Source: Styela clava
Taxonomy: Eukaryota > Chordata > Ascidiacea > Stolidobranchia > Styelidae
Reading direction: 5' to 3'
Assembly: GCF_964204865.1 (NCBI RefSeq)
Contig: NC_135257.1
Location: 3,596,001-3,660,000 of the forward strand
Length of the DNA stretch: 64,000 bases
Below the pieces are notes generated by a model, which worked only from the letters and a program-made list of their open reading frames with translations, made no database searches and was not told the origin of the DNA. A program made the translations under genes and the position numbers. Positions 1 through 12,400 of this stretch are shown here, piece after piece. The first letter of the stretch is position 1. The number at the start of each line of letters is the position of its first letter.

Positions 1-17
1 ATTCTTTCCTTCACTGC

Positions 18-698
18 TTAACCCTTTCCGTGCGGTGGGCACGTATACGTACCCACGACAAAACTCGCTAGTTTGCGGCGGGTACGTTGATGTACTCCAC
101 TGTTTTATTTAGCAATCGGTCGCAAACTGTTGGTCTAGTTTTTCCGGGTTTTAGTTTATTGATAAGAAGCCTTCTTCGAGATTAACATAAGCGACGGTAA
201 ATCTCGCTTTCGTTTACCATGGGAGTTTTATTTGCGGCGGAACGAGGGAGTGTTTTTGATTTATGCAAATTTCGGTGTTTTTTGGGTGGTAATAGAAGAC
301 ATATTATCCCTTCCATCTACCAAAGTATTTTGAGTTAGATAACGAAATTGCTACAGTAATATTATGCTATTGTTTGCCAACCAAGAAGCGGTAACAGTAA
401 AGGATTTAGCGAATATTTCTATTTTTTATCACGGCTTGAAGTTTCAACACCCAAGAAAAAAAATGTCTTTTTTCTATCCTGTTTGTGACTCAGACCACCC
501 CTTTTGAAAAAAAAAAAAATTTTTCAATCGCCAATTGCAAGCTCTTTAAATAAGCTTTCCAACGAGCCGTCAGTGGGCAGCAGAGGATCATTACTTTTTC
601 GTTAGTCGATCGATTAGTTGTGGGGGTACAAATGCATAAAGTCGGCGTAGCAAATACGATTATTTAATAAAAAATAAAAATCGCATGGAAAGGGTTAA
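18..698. mobile_element. piggyBac-like non-autonomous element (TTAA target)
   Basis: The sequence between two TTAA tetranucleotides (18-21 and 695-698) starts CCCTTTCCGTGCGG and ends in the near-exact inverse (CCGCATGGAAAGGG type, 14 bp with two differences). TTAA duplication with a CCCT start is the signature of piggyBac elements. The 673-bp body has no usable ORF, so it would depend on a transposase from elsewhere. Just inside the left end (35-56) lies a 22-bp palindrome, GTGGGCACGTATAC and its inverse, with one mismatch. Family assignment rests on ends and target site only. Confidence 0.7.
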
Positions 699-779
699 AT
701 GTGTTCGATTTATTCTATTCTACTTGTATCAAAGTTAGACATTTATCACAGGTGTCGCTGCTAGATAACCAACATTGGT

Positions 780-893
780 TTTTTCGCGTCACCCTTCACC
801 ATGAAATGCCTTTATTTATGTTTTCTCTAATTTTTGTTCGCATTACGTGTATGTTTCATTTTGGTGAAAAATAAACGACTGACTGACTGACTG
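780..893 (+). repeat. 3' tail of a retroposon ending in (GACT)n
   Basis: An AT-rich stretch ends in AATAAA followed by four to five GACT units (about 866-891). The same arrangement, AATAAA then a short tandem repeat, occurs at two other places in the window (51,272 minus and 62,840 plus). It is typical of the 3' ends of some non-LTR retrotransposons and SINEs. Only the tail is recognisable here; the body was not identified. Confidence 0.4.
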
Positions 894-904
894 TTCTCGG
901 TCGA

Positions 905-2532
905 TTGATAGATGTTTTGAAGTTCATTGGTTGTCACGAGCTGTCCCTCCGTGGGCACGATGAACGGGCTGGCTCTTCTAATAGAGGGGTATTTTTGGAT
1001 ATGGTGGAATACACCGCATCCCTAGATACAGTATTGAGAGATCATCTTGATGCCGCAACTGTTTCGAAAGGGACATCTAAGGATATCCAAAATGATTTGC
1101 TCGACTCAATGTATAAAATTTATTTACAACATTTGGCTCTGGAAATTGAGAATTGCCAGTTCCTTTCGATTCAGTCTGACGAGACAACTGACATCACGTG
1201 CGTTTCCCAACTGGCTGTGATTTTTCGGTCTGTGAAAGATGGTAAACCTACCGAGAGATTTCACAGCTTTGTACCAATCGTTGATCCCACGGCTTGCGGG
1301 ATATCGGCTGTACTAAAAGAAGTGTTACAGCCTTACAACGCGAAGTCAAAATTGATAGCTCAAACTTATGACGGCGCGGCAGTCATGAGTGGGTCGAAAC
1401 ATGGTGTTCAAGTTTATATAAAAGAAGATTTTCCTCATGCGCATTTTTTACATTGTTATGCACACCAATTTAACCTCGTTATTAAAAATATGTGTCTTGA
1501 TACCCCTCTCGTCCGTATATTTTTTGCAAATGTTTCGGGGTTTTCTTCATTTTTTTCCGTTTCGCCGAAGCGCTCTGACCTCCTTCGCCAGATATGTAGC
1601 CACGTCTCCCAGCTTGTGCACCAACACGTTGGAACTTCCAATCACGCGTGGTGTAGGGCGTGTCCAAAATTAGGTCTGAGCTCATTGAGTGTTTCAATGG
1701 CATTCAGAGCTCTCCGGTTTGGGACGAACGCTCTGTGAGGGAGGCGGCAGGTCTAAAGCGTCTGCTAGTAGATGGTGAGTTTTCATTTTTTCTCGCTTTT
1801 TTCTCCACAATATTCTATCACGTGGATGTATTATACGGCGCATTGCAGTCAAGGCTAATGGATGGAGCGTCTGTGCAGTCGTGTATTTCAGACTTCTGCG
1901 ATGCTGTATCTCGTATCCGGGAAACAATAAAATACGACGACACGTGGAGTGCTTCTTTACACCGCGGGCAAACAACGCAGCGTTTGATTTTGTCTGCAAA
2001 GGAATGCTGTGACATTCTGGTGAATCAAATAGGCGATTGTCTGCGCACTGAACACCTTGCCGCGTTCTCTTTGATGAACCCCAAAAATTTTTCAAAATTT
2101 GCACGTCAATCTCCCATCCATTTGTTGGCTACTGTCTCCAAATTTTACCCCATGATAAACGTGGGTAAATTGGAAAATGAATTGCGATGTATATACACCA
2201 ATCAAACTTTTTTGAACATCACATCAACTTGCGCGCTCTATGGGTTCCACATAGATAACACTCTAGTAACTACCTTTGCGGCGTCTGCAAAATTTCTGGA
2301 CATCATTTTGACGACGCCTATTTCTTCCGCCGACGCAGAGCGAACATTCAGCACGCTGAAGCGTATTAAAATGTATCTCAGAAACACAATGAAGCAAGAT
2401 AGATTAAATTCCCTGGCTGTTTTATCCATTCACAGAGACGTTATTTCTGGGATGCATGACTTTAATCAGCGCGTTATTGAGCATTTTGCTTCCAAGAAAC
2501 CGCGGCGTGTTGCATATATGTTCAAGCAGTAG
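905..2532 (+). pseudogene. hAT-superfamily transposase (ZMYM/DUF4371-like), frameshifted
   Basis: Two overlapping frames together give a hAT-type transposase. The first (905 to about 1650) has the motif DETTDITCVSQLAV, then YDGAAVMSG and HCYAHQFNLV, all typical of the hAT RNase-H-like catalytic core. The second (about 1660-2532) ends with the hAT C-terminal dimerisation block, SADAERTFSTLKRIK. The frames switch near 1600-1660, and a TAG at 1654 lies in the second frame, so the gene is broken. The protein would have cut and moved its own element. The N-terminal zinc finger (BED or TTF type) is missing. No terminal repeats were identified around it. Confidence 0.85.
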
Positions 2533-2932
2533 AAGTCTAGCAGCATATATATCTATGAGTGAGCGACGCATGTCCTTATCTTTGCATTAACTTTCCTTTC
2601 TTCATAGCAACGTTTTAAACCTTATTTTAGGTTTTGTCTGCTTTCCCGAAGTTTCTGTTAATATGTCATTGTATTTATCTGGGTAAATATTGCCTTTGCT
2701 TTTGAAAGAGGTTTCAAAATAAACTATGTCTATATTTATTAATCCCTTGACTTGGACCGGTTTTAAAGACACTTTCTTATCGTTAAAAATTGTCGCTTTT
2801 GCCGATTGGTTGTTACCGATGGAATGGTTTTCATACTCATAAAATGATGGGAGAACTTACAGCGCTCATCCTGTCCCCGTAGATGAGGGTGACTTGGTCC
2901 CGCAGTAGCTTGCCCCGGTTGTCAAAATGACC
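2533..2932. other. Non-coding stretch, no gene seen
   Basis: Nothing is recognised except 2866-2946. This part reads on the minus strand as a short open piece (AARGHFDNRGKLLRD) that may be a scrap of another element. A related stretch of about 30 bp ending in ACGCGCCGCCACTG recurs at 3812-3844. Confidence 0.3.
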
Positions 2933-2946
2933 ACGCGCCGCCACTG

Positions 2947-3687
<741 letters not shown>

Positions 3688-4074
3688 TGTTGCGCAATCT
3701 GTGACGTCAGTCCCGTTTCTTTTTAGCCGCACCTCGTAGACAGTCTGTGCAACCGATATTGAGGTATTTTTCGAATATTTTTTATTATACCGAAAAAACA
3801 ACCGGGGCATTGCGTCGGTTGGCCCTATTGACGCGCCGCCACTGGGTTGTACTGATTGAGAAGTCGAAAACTCAACTAGGTGCATTAAATACTTAGTCAT
3901 AAATAGAAACTCTACAGCAGGAGATATTGATGTTTAAAGTACAATGTTTTCTATCTCATACCCCTAAGAAAATGTATGAAACTGAGGAAGCAGAACGCGC
4001 TATGGTCTATGAACCCTCTGGACTATGAATCTTCCCCCAACCGTTGACCCCCGAAAATTCTTCCTATACCTATA

Positions 4075-4362
4075 GGCGCGGCGATGTGGCTCAACGGGCT
4101 AAGCGTTAGGAATACGCTCGCCACCGCACCTCTAATTACTCTGCATGGGTTCGCATGGGAGAGTATTGCTGGACTCCTCGCCGTCGTTGGGTGGTTCACG
4201 TAACCGCTGGTCGGTTACGGCTTCCTCCGACCTCCACCACCAAGTCCATGCTTCCGAAAACAAACAATATAACTAATCCCATACCAAACTTGGAATGGTA
4301 ACCGGACGAGAGGCCGTGGTTCGCCATATGGATAAGCCGTATAAATATGTAAATCCTATCCT
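4075..4362 (+). repeat. tRNA-derived SINE, full-length copy
   Basis: The head has a pol III A box (TGGCTCAACGGG, 4087-4098) and a B-box-like GGGTTCGCATGGG (4147-4159), about 60 bp apart as in a tRNA gene. A body with a GTAACCG/CGGTTAC inverted pair follows, then the tail ATAAATATGTAAATCCTATC. Truncated minus-strand copies of the same body lie at 26,904, 52,626 and 56,955. It is not a working tRNA gene because no cloverleaf forms. Confidence 0.8.
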
Positions 4363-5250
4363 ACTTTACCATTGCAAAATTTTCAAGGCTAAATTTTAAG
4401 AGTGCTTCTGCGAGTTGGCGCCTGTAAAATGTGGTATGTTTCAAACCATGATTATGATTCATTGCATACAACAATCTGTTTTTTGAAAGTACCGGTGAAG
4501 AATTTTAGCCTAGTCTATCACAGCTATTTCTACACAAATCTTTTATTACTGCAGTTAAATTAAAACTCCTAGGAAGACATAGTGATCAATAAATTATCTG
4601 ATTTATATTTAGGTTTCCGGAACACAACCGAAAACTAACGAGTTCAAAAACGCGAAAACGAGGTAATGTTTACAGACCACGCTTGAAAATCTGTCTGAGT
4701 GAGAAAAGTGTCTGAGCTGATGCGAAAAGGGAGCATTGTTACGTCACTTTTTGCATCTTGCTGATTGGCCAATGTCACGCAGTAAACAAGGAAGTCGATG
4801 ATCGGGGAAAAGTCCATTAGGTACACGAGTGACTCCACGAAAATCTGAGATATATCGCTTTTCTGTTGTCCAAATACACTTAAAATACGTTATATATTTT
4901 GCACTTAACATCGCATATCTTATGTACATATGGCACATCGGGCGTTTGCGTTTTTTATGGTTTTTGCCGCCAAACTTGATGTGGCCGAGTTTTAGCATAG
5001 AACGCTATTCGCGGGAAACTGCGATACTTGCTTTTGTTTGGGAAAAGGCTTGGATATTTTGCGTTCATATTCAGGTCATTATTGCAGGAAGTATAAGTTT
5101 ATTTCGACTCCATATTCAGCATAACAATAAAATGATTGATAAAAACAATTGGGTAAAAACTGATTATGAAAAATCAGGAGAGCAAACAAAATATCTGAAT
5201 CTTTAAAACGTACATACGGTACCGTAAATGCTGAAATGGGCTATTCAAAG
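4363..5250. other. Non-coding stretch
   Basis: An open frame of 125 codons at 4829-5206 has no recognisable motif and no splice context. I do not call it a gene. The rest is AT-rich with nothing identified. Confidence 0.3.
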
Positions 5251-6017
5251 TGACACTACAGGACAATTCCAGAAATTTTGCAAGTTGTTGGATGCTATAT
5301 AATTTTACATTTTCAGCTACATGTTTTGTTTCATTGTCCAATCAGTTGCTTTATTGAATATGTAAAAAATTGCACAAAAGTTACACCCAGGACTTACGGT
5401 ACTTGGTAGATAAAAAAATATATTGTGACACTACAGGACGGCAAATCCACCATGCACTACCAGTACGTTGTGTTGTGCTGTAAATTTTTGCGATGGTACA
5501 GTAGGAGCCCATAATATTTTCTGGTGCAGTAGCTGAACTACCCCTATATGTGGGGTCTCTTTCATGTGTCAATCCTAACCCCCACCTGACTATGCCATCC
5601 AAATATTACGTCTCTACGACGTCACAGTGACGTGATAGAGACCTTCAAACTATACGAACTTTCATCCAAGACGCGCACCCGAAATCAAACGGCTATTTCT
5701 CTCGTTTTTACGTCGCGACGATTCCAGTATGAGAGAGATCGCTGATGTTAGTAAGTTCTTTATCGTCGGCGCCGATGCCATTTCTTGCGATAGTACGTAT
5801 ATTTAACAAGCTCTATGACATGATTGTGATGTAATTTTTGGATGGCATAGTCTGGTGGGGGTTAGGATTGACATGTCAAAAAATTGTGATGCTACGCCCA
5901 CTAGAAGTATGTTGGGTAAGAAACTACACGAGACCCTCTATGTGTTGCTCAAGTTACTTAATGTAACACTGTAAATCCATGCCAATAATGTGCATATTGT
6001 ATGTGACACTACAGGAC
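5251..6017 (+). repeat. Three spaced copies of the 14-mer TGACACTACAGGAC
   Basis: Exact copies start at 5251, 5426 and 6004, all in the same orientation. The first MITE copy (5553-5936) lies between the second and third. They may mark the ends of another unrecognised repeat into which the MITE inserted. Confidence 0.5.
5553..5936 (+). mobile_element. MITE copy 1 (8-bp target duplication, TIR GGGTCT...AGACCC)
   Basis: The element starts GGGTCTC and ends GAGACCC. Its flanks are TATATGTG (5545-5552) and TCTATGTG (5937-5944), an 8-bp duplication with one mismatch. Inner inverted arms carry CCTAACCCCCACCTGACTAT (left) and its near inverse (right), followed by CATCCAAATATTACGTC. The left arm has lost about 60 bp relative to copy 2. 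The 8-bp duplication fits a hAT-like mobiliser. There is no coding capacity. Confidence 0.75.
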
Positions 6018-6227
6018 ATTTTTCCACTTCGAAATAGCGGCCTCTATCATCTCTTAAAATTCTGGTAATAAATTGTTAAATGGGTAAAGAAATGTCCTAC
6101 AGCACTGCAAACATTTAAACTTTATTAACTTAAACCCAGTGCGTCAATTCCATATGAAAAAACTGTACCACACAATTATACCAAAATTTCTACATTTCAG
6201 GCCATTTTTTATAAACCATCAAAAACC

Positions 6228-6670
6228 GGGTCTAGTATAGTTTAGTACCACAAGTACTTCCAGCGGGCATAGAATAACGAATTTTGCATATGTTATTCCT
6301 AACCCCCACCTGACTATGCCATCCAAAAATTACGTCACCAACACGTCATGGGGCTTGCCAAATTATAATTACGATCGCCCGAAATGGCATCTGCGCCGTT
6401 GACAACGAACTCGCTAAAGCCGGCGATCTCTCTCCTATCGTGAACGCTGTGACGAGTAAACGAGAGAAATCGCTTGCTCGATTTCGGGTGATTGTCTGCA
6501 CGTTTTGGACAACCTTCCGCATACTTTGATGGACCATATTACGCTACTGTGATGTCGGAATGACGTAATTTTTCGGTGACGTAGTCAGATGGGGGTTAGG
6601 ATTGACATGTGCAAAAATTATTGAGCCAGGCCAATTAGAAGTGCATGTGGTACTAAACTATACCAGACCC
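6228..6670 (-). mobile_element. MITE copy 2 (perfect 8-bp target duplication CAAAAACC)
   Basis: The element starts GGGTCTAGTATAGTTTAGTA and ends with the near inverse CTATACCAGACCC. It is flanked by CAAAAACC on both sides (6220-6227 and 6671-6678). Inverted arms exceed 100 bp. The unique centre (CCCGAAAT, GAGAGAAATCG) matches the centre of copy 1 in reverse orientation, so the two copies are inverted relative to each other. A third, truncated copy lies at 56,519-56,671. Confidence 0.8.
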
Positions 6671-6678
6671 CAAAAACC

Positions 6679-8299
6679 TAGGTGAAATTTTAAATTGTTC
6701 GATGAAATGAATGCAGTCCAATAAAATTCCAATGTCTTTTGATATCAGAAATAAAAAAAATTACTTTCACTACACTTTTTAAAAAATTGATGGAATTCAA
6801 CTTTTGCTTGGAATGGCCCAAATAAATATGTAAATCCTATCCTAATCAGAGCTGCTGTGGCGGTAGCGGTACAATACACAGATCATTACAACTTTTGGAT
6901 CTGACTAAGCAAACTGCCTGAATAACAAACAAAAATGTAATGTCAGAATGTGGGTCAACAGCTAGATAACCTCTGCAGAGTTCTTTCACCTATGTTTTTT
7001 TTTATTTCATTTTGTTAATAATGTATGTTTGAGTTACGCATGATGATGAATAAATAATATTACTACCAGTATACCACTTCCCAACTTGACTATCAAAAGG
7101 AAATTTCTAGGTTGGTGATATTAATTACAACTACTGATATTCAGATTTATCATAAATTTATTATTTATACTCTGTCGTTATTTTCTTCTATGCATTAACT
7201 TTGCTGTTTACAAGCAAATCTTGTGAAATGGTCGATGGCAAATATTGGATTGTCCTATTATATACAGAAGTAAAGAAAAAAAATTTTATTCAATATTTTT
7301 TTTATATATTACCTCAAATTCAATATGAAAATTGCTCTATTGTTGCACAATGCTGAGTGAAGAATTGAGCAAATCCTGTTATCAGTTAGTTTTTTGGTTT
7401 TTGCTAGTTGCGGCTAAAACAATCAAAGTACAGACGTAAAGGCTGTAGGGCACAGTTCTCTGATTTCGAAATGTCCAGACATTTGGTTTAAAAAAACAAA
7501 CAATCTATTTGCCATCGTGATCCTAGCGAAATTGCGGCGAAATATTTTACCCACAAATCCCAGCGGTGTTCACTTCAAAAATCTGACATTAAAGTGCCAT
7601 TACCGCGACATATAGAAATATACATTGCTGAGAATCAGAGTGTATTCAAGAAATTCAATTTCGATTTTCTAAAAGATCTCTTATTAGGAGTAGAAATATT
7701 TTTATTGTACATTAAAGTATATTAAATTTACTTGTCTTTAGAATTTAAAAAATAATACGCATCCACATTAGTTCAAAAGATAAAAGGGCGTTTCGACGTA
7801 TTAATCTGCGATTCTCTAAAATATCCCACATTAGGAGTAGAAATATTTTTATTGTACATTAAAGTAGAATAAATTTACTTGTCTTTATAATTTAGAAAAT
7901 AACAAGTTTTCTGGCTGACTGTATGTTAAAACTTGTAACAGTATAAAAATATTTTTCCCAGTATGCATTCATGCAGTGAAGATGTGTTTGTTTTTTGCAT
8001 CATATTGGTCAGTTAATAGAAATAAAGCTGTGCTCATGTTCTATATATGTTATGGTCCATAGTCAATTTGTAAATTCGGGAATTTTACATTATTATTGAT
8101 AGGAAAATTTAGGCTACATTCTACCACATACGAACAAACAGGTTGGTATATTGGCGTAAGTTTAGCTTAGTATATCTTCATGCATCTGCTATTTATATTG
8201 TGCTCTTCTTGGTCATTATGGTTTTAAATTCTGTTACACTCTTAGTTTTACAGTTTAGGTCTTATTGTGTTATTGCACTCAGTATTAAAATTTTGAAGA
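6679..8299. other. AT-rich region upstream of DNMT1
   Basis: No gene is seen. The SINE tail ATAAATATGTAAATCCTATC occurs alone at about 6823. A pair of direct repeats lies at 7662-7902. Nearer the gene, a pyrimidine-rich TTTTACAG (to 8253) could be the 3' splice site of a 5'-UTR intron, but this cannot be settled from sequence alone. Confidence 0.35.
7662..7902 (+). repeat. Pair of ~93-bp direct repeats upstream of DNMT1
   Basis: 7662-7754 and 7810-7902 are near-identical. They share a long core that includes ATTAGGAGTAGAAATATTTT and continues through TTGTACATTAAAGTA and TTTACTTGTCTTTA. The spacing between repeat starts is about 148 bp. They lie 400-640 bp before the DNMT1 start codon. Confidence 0.75.
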
Positions 8300-11200
8300 A
8301 TGCTGAAAAGTTCAACCCAAAATGATGAGAAAAAACACAAAAAGGCTTGTATTCAACCTACCATTGCTGATATGTTCAAGAGGAAAGCAAAACGAAAAGC
8401 ATCTGAAGAAGATAAAGAAAATGGTCCAAATGATAATTCATTCAACGATGAGGTCGTAAATAACACCTCAGATATGAAACGACTGAAGACAAGTATTGAA
8501 AATAATGTAATATGTGAGAATGGAACTACTGAATTGAAATCACACAAAGAAACAGAATTACAAAAAGACAAAATCGTTGGGGAAATTTTGCAAAAAAAGA
8601 CACCAAATACAATGAAATGTAAATATTGCAGACAGTTACTTGACGAAGTTGAAATGTTTGAAGGTGACACACCAGATGCGAGTGAAGAATTCATTGCTCT
8701 CACTCACGAATCATTGGCACTGTTTGTGGGCAATGAAGAGACTGGCCGTCCTCAGCACAAGATCACTAATTTCAGTGTTTATGACAAGAATACACATTTG
8801 TGTCCGTTTGATGCTGGTTTGATTGAGAAAAATGTTGAGCTATTTTTCAGTGGTGTTATCAAACCTGTATATATTGAAGATGCAGGTGTTGAAAATGGAG
8901 TGCTTGGAACCAGGTTGGGACCGATCAATGAGTGGTGGACTGCAGGTTTTGATGGTGGTGAAGCAGCTCTCGTTGGATTTTCAACTGCATTTGCTGATTA
9001 TTATTTGATGGAGGCTAGTGCTTCTTATTCTAAGCTATGGAATAGCATGCAAGAGAAAATTTATATGAGTAAAATCGTTATTGAGTTCCTTACTGATACA
9101 ATTGAGGCAGTGTATGAGGATTTAGTAAATCGTATCCAGACTTGTGTTCCACCTGCCAACTTAAATATCACTCATTTTACAGAGGACAGTCTCCTACGCC
9201 ATGCACAATTTGTTGTTGAACAAGTAGATTCTTTTGATGGATCCAGGGAAGAAGATGAAGATTCATTACTATCTCATCCATGCATGCGTGACCTTGTCCA
9301 TCTAGCTGGTGTTACCCTGGGTAAACGTAAAGCAGTACGAAAGCGTATTATCAAAGACAAAAAGGCTGTAAAAGCTTCATCAACAAAAGCTACAACAACG
9401 CCTCTTGTGGCCTTCATGACAGAGTCGTTTTTTCAAGGAACAGTTGAGACAAAAGTCAGTGCACCACGACGAAAACGATGTGGTGCTTGTGAACGATGCT
9501 TATTGCCAGATTGTGGAAATTGTAATGCTTGTAAAGATATGGTGAAATTTGGTGGAAAGGGAATCGCCAAACAATCTTGTGTGGAAAGAAAATGTCAAGA
9601 AATGATATATGATGTAGACAAGGGTTCAGAAACTGAAGAAGAAAAAGATGTAATTGTTGAAAAATTACCAAAAAGTCCGAAATCGAAGGGTCTACGAAAA
9701 TCAAAAAATCTTCACAAGTGGGTTGGTGATCCCTATGTCCCATTTGGGACTGAAACTTCCAATAAAATATATTATGGCACTGCCAAAATTAATGAAGATG
9801 AAATAACTCTTGGTGATTGTGTCTCTGTACTTCCTCAGGATCAAAGTAAACATCTTTTCATTGGTAAGATTATTCAAATGTGGGAGGAACCTGACAAAAC
9901 AAAAATGATTCATATTGATTGGTACATTCGTGCTACCGAATCAATTCTAGGCGAGGTTGCAGATAAAGGAGAATTATTTTTAATTGACGATTGTGAAGAC
10001 ACAAAACTTGAGTTTGTGAATAGTAAGGTAAATGTTGAAATGAAAAGCACTCCTGAGAATTGGTTTACGCTTGGAGGTGAAATTCCTGAAAAGCATAACT
10101 GCGATGGAATCAGCGATTTCTTCTGTCAGAAATGGTATGATTCTGATATTGCTCGATTTGAGGACCCCCCGATCTCTTCATGCAAAGAGGGGGAATGTGA
10201 ATCATGTGCCAGACTCAATGCTAAAGATGAAGCTGGTGTTCCAAAAGCAATTGATGAAATAGAACGGACCGAAAAGAAAGTTGTTTACAATAAAGTACAA
10301 TATGATGGAGTGAGCTATTCTGTTGGTGATTCTGTATATCTTCCAGTGGAGGCATATGGATTCGATTTCGTTCAGCCAAACAATAATGAAGAAAAGCCAA
10401 AAAAGAACAAGAAAATAGACTTTGAAAAATACCCTGAATATTATCGCAAATCTACAAAACACATCAAGGGGAGTAATGAAAACGTCCCTGAGCCTTTTCG
10501 GGTTGCAAGAATAGTATCAATATTTTCTAATATGAAGACAAATGGCAATCCAAGTGATCAAGTCAAAATTCAAGTTAGAAAGTTTTATCGGTCTGAAAAC
10601 ACACATAAAGGTATCAGCGGTAGCTACTCTGCTGATTTAAATCTTCTCTTCTGGTCTAGTGAAAAGACTATCGTGAACTTCACTGAAGTTCAAGGTAAAT
10701 GTAGAGTTGAACATGAGTTAGACCTGAAATCAAGTATCGTAGAATACACAGCTGGTGGTTCTGACAGATTTTATTTCAGTGAATCATATGATGCAGATGA
10801 CAAGTCATTTGATGATCCACCACTGTCTGCAAGACGCATTGGACAATCAACAGGAAAGAAAACAAATGTTAAAGTTCATGCTAAAAAGATTAAAGTTACT
10901 GATGAAAAAGAGAAGATTGATGATGAATGTGAATCAAAACACAGTTTTAAAAAATTGCGTACATTGGATGTATTTGCTGGTTGTGGTGGCCTCTCGGAAG
11001 GTTTTCACCAAGCGGGTATTGCAGAATCTTGCTATGCTGTTGAGCTTTGGGATCCAGCTGCTCAGGCATATCGTTTGAATAATCCCGGTGCTACTGTTTT
11101 TACAGAAGATTGTAATGTCCTTCTTCGACGTATCATGGATGGGGAAGAAAAAAATTCATGCGGGCAAACTCTTCCACGAAAAGGGGATGTGGAACTTTTG

Positions 11201-12400
11201 TGTGGTGGTCCACCTTGTCAAGGATTCAGTGGAATGAATAGGTTCAACTCAAGAGAATATTCTCGTTTCAAGAATTCTCTAGTCGTATCTTACTTGTCGT
11301 ACTGTGATTATCTTCGCCCAAAGTTTTTCTTGCTTGAAAATGTGCGCAATTTTGTTTCTTTTAAAAATTGTATGGTGTTAAAATTGACTCTGGCTTGTCT
11401 AGTGAGAATGGGTTATCAATGCACGTTCGGAGTGTTGCAAGCTGGTCACTATGGTGTTGCTCAGACAAGACGACGAGCAATCATTCTTGCTGCAGCACCA
11501 GGAGAAAAACTACCTCTGTATCCTGAGCCTCTACATGGATTTTCGCTGAAAAGTGGATCTTTGACTGCACAGGTTGATGATAAACGTTACATGAATAACA
11601 TCACACGTCTTAGCTCTGCACCTTTTCGAACTATCACAGTACGAGATGCGATGTCTGATTTGCCGAAAATTCCAAACGGATACTCTAAATTGGAAAGGCA
11701 GTATGATTCAGAACCATTGAGTGACTTTCAACGAAAAATTCGTGGCACAAGCTACCAGCCTATTCTACGGGATCATATATGTAAAGAGATGAGTCCACTT
11801 GTCGCAGCTAGAATGTCTTATATTCCTCATGCACCTGGTTCAGATTGGAGAGATCTTCCAAACATAACTGTAAAATTCGCAGATGGAACCACCTCCAAGT
11901 TATTAAGATACACTCATAATGATAAGAAGCAAGGCAAAGGCCCAAATGGTGCATTAAGAGGTGTTTGTCAATGTGCGACGGGACAGTCCTGTGATCCTAT
12001 GGATCGTCAGTTCAATACACTGATACCTTGGTGTCTTCCCCACACTGGCAATCGTCATAACCATTGGGCAGGTTTGTATGGTCGTCTTGACTGGGATGGA
12101 TTTTTCAGCACTACTGTTACTAACCCTGAACCTATGGGTAAACAAGGGCGGGTTTTGCACCCTGAGCAACACCGCGTTGTCAGTGTTCGTGAATGTGCTC
12201 GTTCTCAAGGGTTTCCTGACACATATCGATTTTTTGGCACAGTCTTGGACAAGCATAGAGAAGTGGGGAATGCTGTCCCTCCTCCAATGGCAAAGGCTAT
12301 CGGGTTGGAAATCAAAAAATGCCTCCAGTGGAAAGTGGAACAAGGAGTGAAAGTTAAACCAGAGCCAGAAATAAAACAAGAAAAAATTGATAACATATAG
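8300..12400 (+). CDS. DNMT1: DNA (cytosine-5)-methyltransferase 1, intronless
   Basis: A single 1,366-codon frame encodes a complete maintenance DNA methyltransferase, which copies CpG methylation onto new DNA strands in the nucleus. In order it shows: a PCNA-binding box QPTIADMF (aa 19-26) and basic KRKAKRK; an RFTS replication-targeting domain from about aa 105 to 330; a CXXC zinc finger (about 391-432, with CGACERC and the KFGG loop); two BAH domains (about 470-850); and the catalytic domain. The catalytic domain has motif I DVFAGCGG (889), motif [10 protein letters not shown] with catalytic Cys about 973, motif VI ENV (1013), QTRRRAI, and the C-terminal [17 protein letters not shown]. Start choice: an in-frame TGA lies two codons upstream of this ATG. 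It lacks the extra N-terminal part (DMAP1-binding) of the 1,616-aa human protein. Human DNMT1 has about 40 exons, so one uninterrupted frame is striking. It could be an intact retrogene or extreme intron loss. No disabling change is seen. Confidence 0.97.
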   Translation: MLKSSTQNDEKKHKKACIQPTIADMFKRKAKRKASEEDKENGPNDNSFNDEVVNNTSDMKRLKTSIENNVICENGTTELKSHKETELQKDKIVGEILQKKTPNTMKCKYCRQLLDEVEMFEGDTPDASEEFIALTHESLALFVGNEETGRPQHKITNFSVYDKNTHLCPFDAGLIEKNVELFFSGVIKPVYIEDAGVENGVLGTRLGPINEWWTAGFDGGEAALVGFSTAFADYYLMEASASYSKLWNSMQEKIYMSKIVIEFLTDTIEAVYEDLVNRIQTCVPPANLNITHFTEDSLLRHAQFVVEQVDSFDGSREEDEDSLLSHPCMRDLVHLAGVTLGKRKAVRKRIIKDKKAVKASSTKATTTPLVAFMTESFFQGTVETKVSAPRRKRCGACERCLLPDCGNCNACKDMVKFGGKGIAKQSCVERKCQEMIYDVDKGSETEEEKDVIVEKLPKSPKSKGLRKSKNLHKWVGDPYVPFGTETSNKIYYGTAKINEDEITLGDCVSVLPQDQSKHLFIGKIIQMWEEPDKTKMIHIDWYIRATESILGEVADKGELFLIDDCEDTKLEFVNSKVNVEMKSTPENWFTLGGEIPEKHNCDGISDFFCQKWYDSDIARFEDPPISSCKEGECESCARLNAKDEAGVPKAIDEIERTEKKVVYNKVQYDGVSYSVGDSVYLPVEAYGFDFVQPNNNEEKPKKNKKIDFEKYPEYYRKSTKHIKGSNENVPEPFRVARIVSIFSNMKTNGNPSDQVKIQVRKFYRSENTHKGISGSYSADLNLLFWSSEKTIVNFTEVQGKCRVEHELDLKSSIVEYTAGGSDRFYFSESYDADDKSFDDPPLSARRIGQSTGKKTNVKVHAKKIKVTDEKEKIDDECESKHSFKKLRTLDVFAGCGGLSEGFHQAGIAESCYAVELWDPAAQAYRLNNPGATVFTEDCNVLLRRIMDGEEKNSCGQTLPRKGDVELLCGGPPCQGFSGMNRFNSREYSRFKNSLVVSYLSYCDYLRPKFFLLENVRNFVSFKNCMVLKLTLACLVRMGYQCTFGVLQAGHYGVAQTRRRAIILAAAPGEKLPLYPEPLHGFSLKSGSLTAQVDDKRYMNNITRLSSAPFRTITVRDAMSDLPKIPNGYSKLERQYDSEPLSDFQRKIRGTSYQPILRDHICKEMSPLVAARMSYIPHAPGSDWRDLPNITVKFADGTTSKLLRYTHNDKKQGKGPNGALRGVCQCATGQSCDPMDRQFNTLIPWCLPHTGNRHNHWAGLYGRLDWDGFFSTTVTNPEPMGKQGRVLHPEQHRVVSVRECARSQGFPDTYRFFGTVLDKHREVGNAVPPPMAKAIGLEIKKCLQWKVEQGVKVKPEPEIKQEKIDNI

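Noticed and set aside
4075..4165. Possible functional tRNA gene
   Set aside because: A and B boxes are present, but the sequence does not fold as a cloverleaf and continues into a SINE body with a known tail.
4829..5206. 125-codon plus-strand frame
   Set aside because: No motif, composition like surrounding AT-rich DNA, no splice or promoter context.
8143..8325. 60-codon frame overlapping the DNMT1 start
   Set aside because: It is in another frame, lacks motifs, and consists of AT-rich hydrophobic codons in the probable leader.
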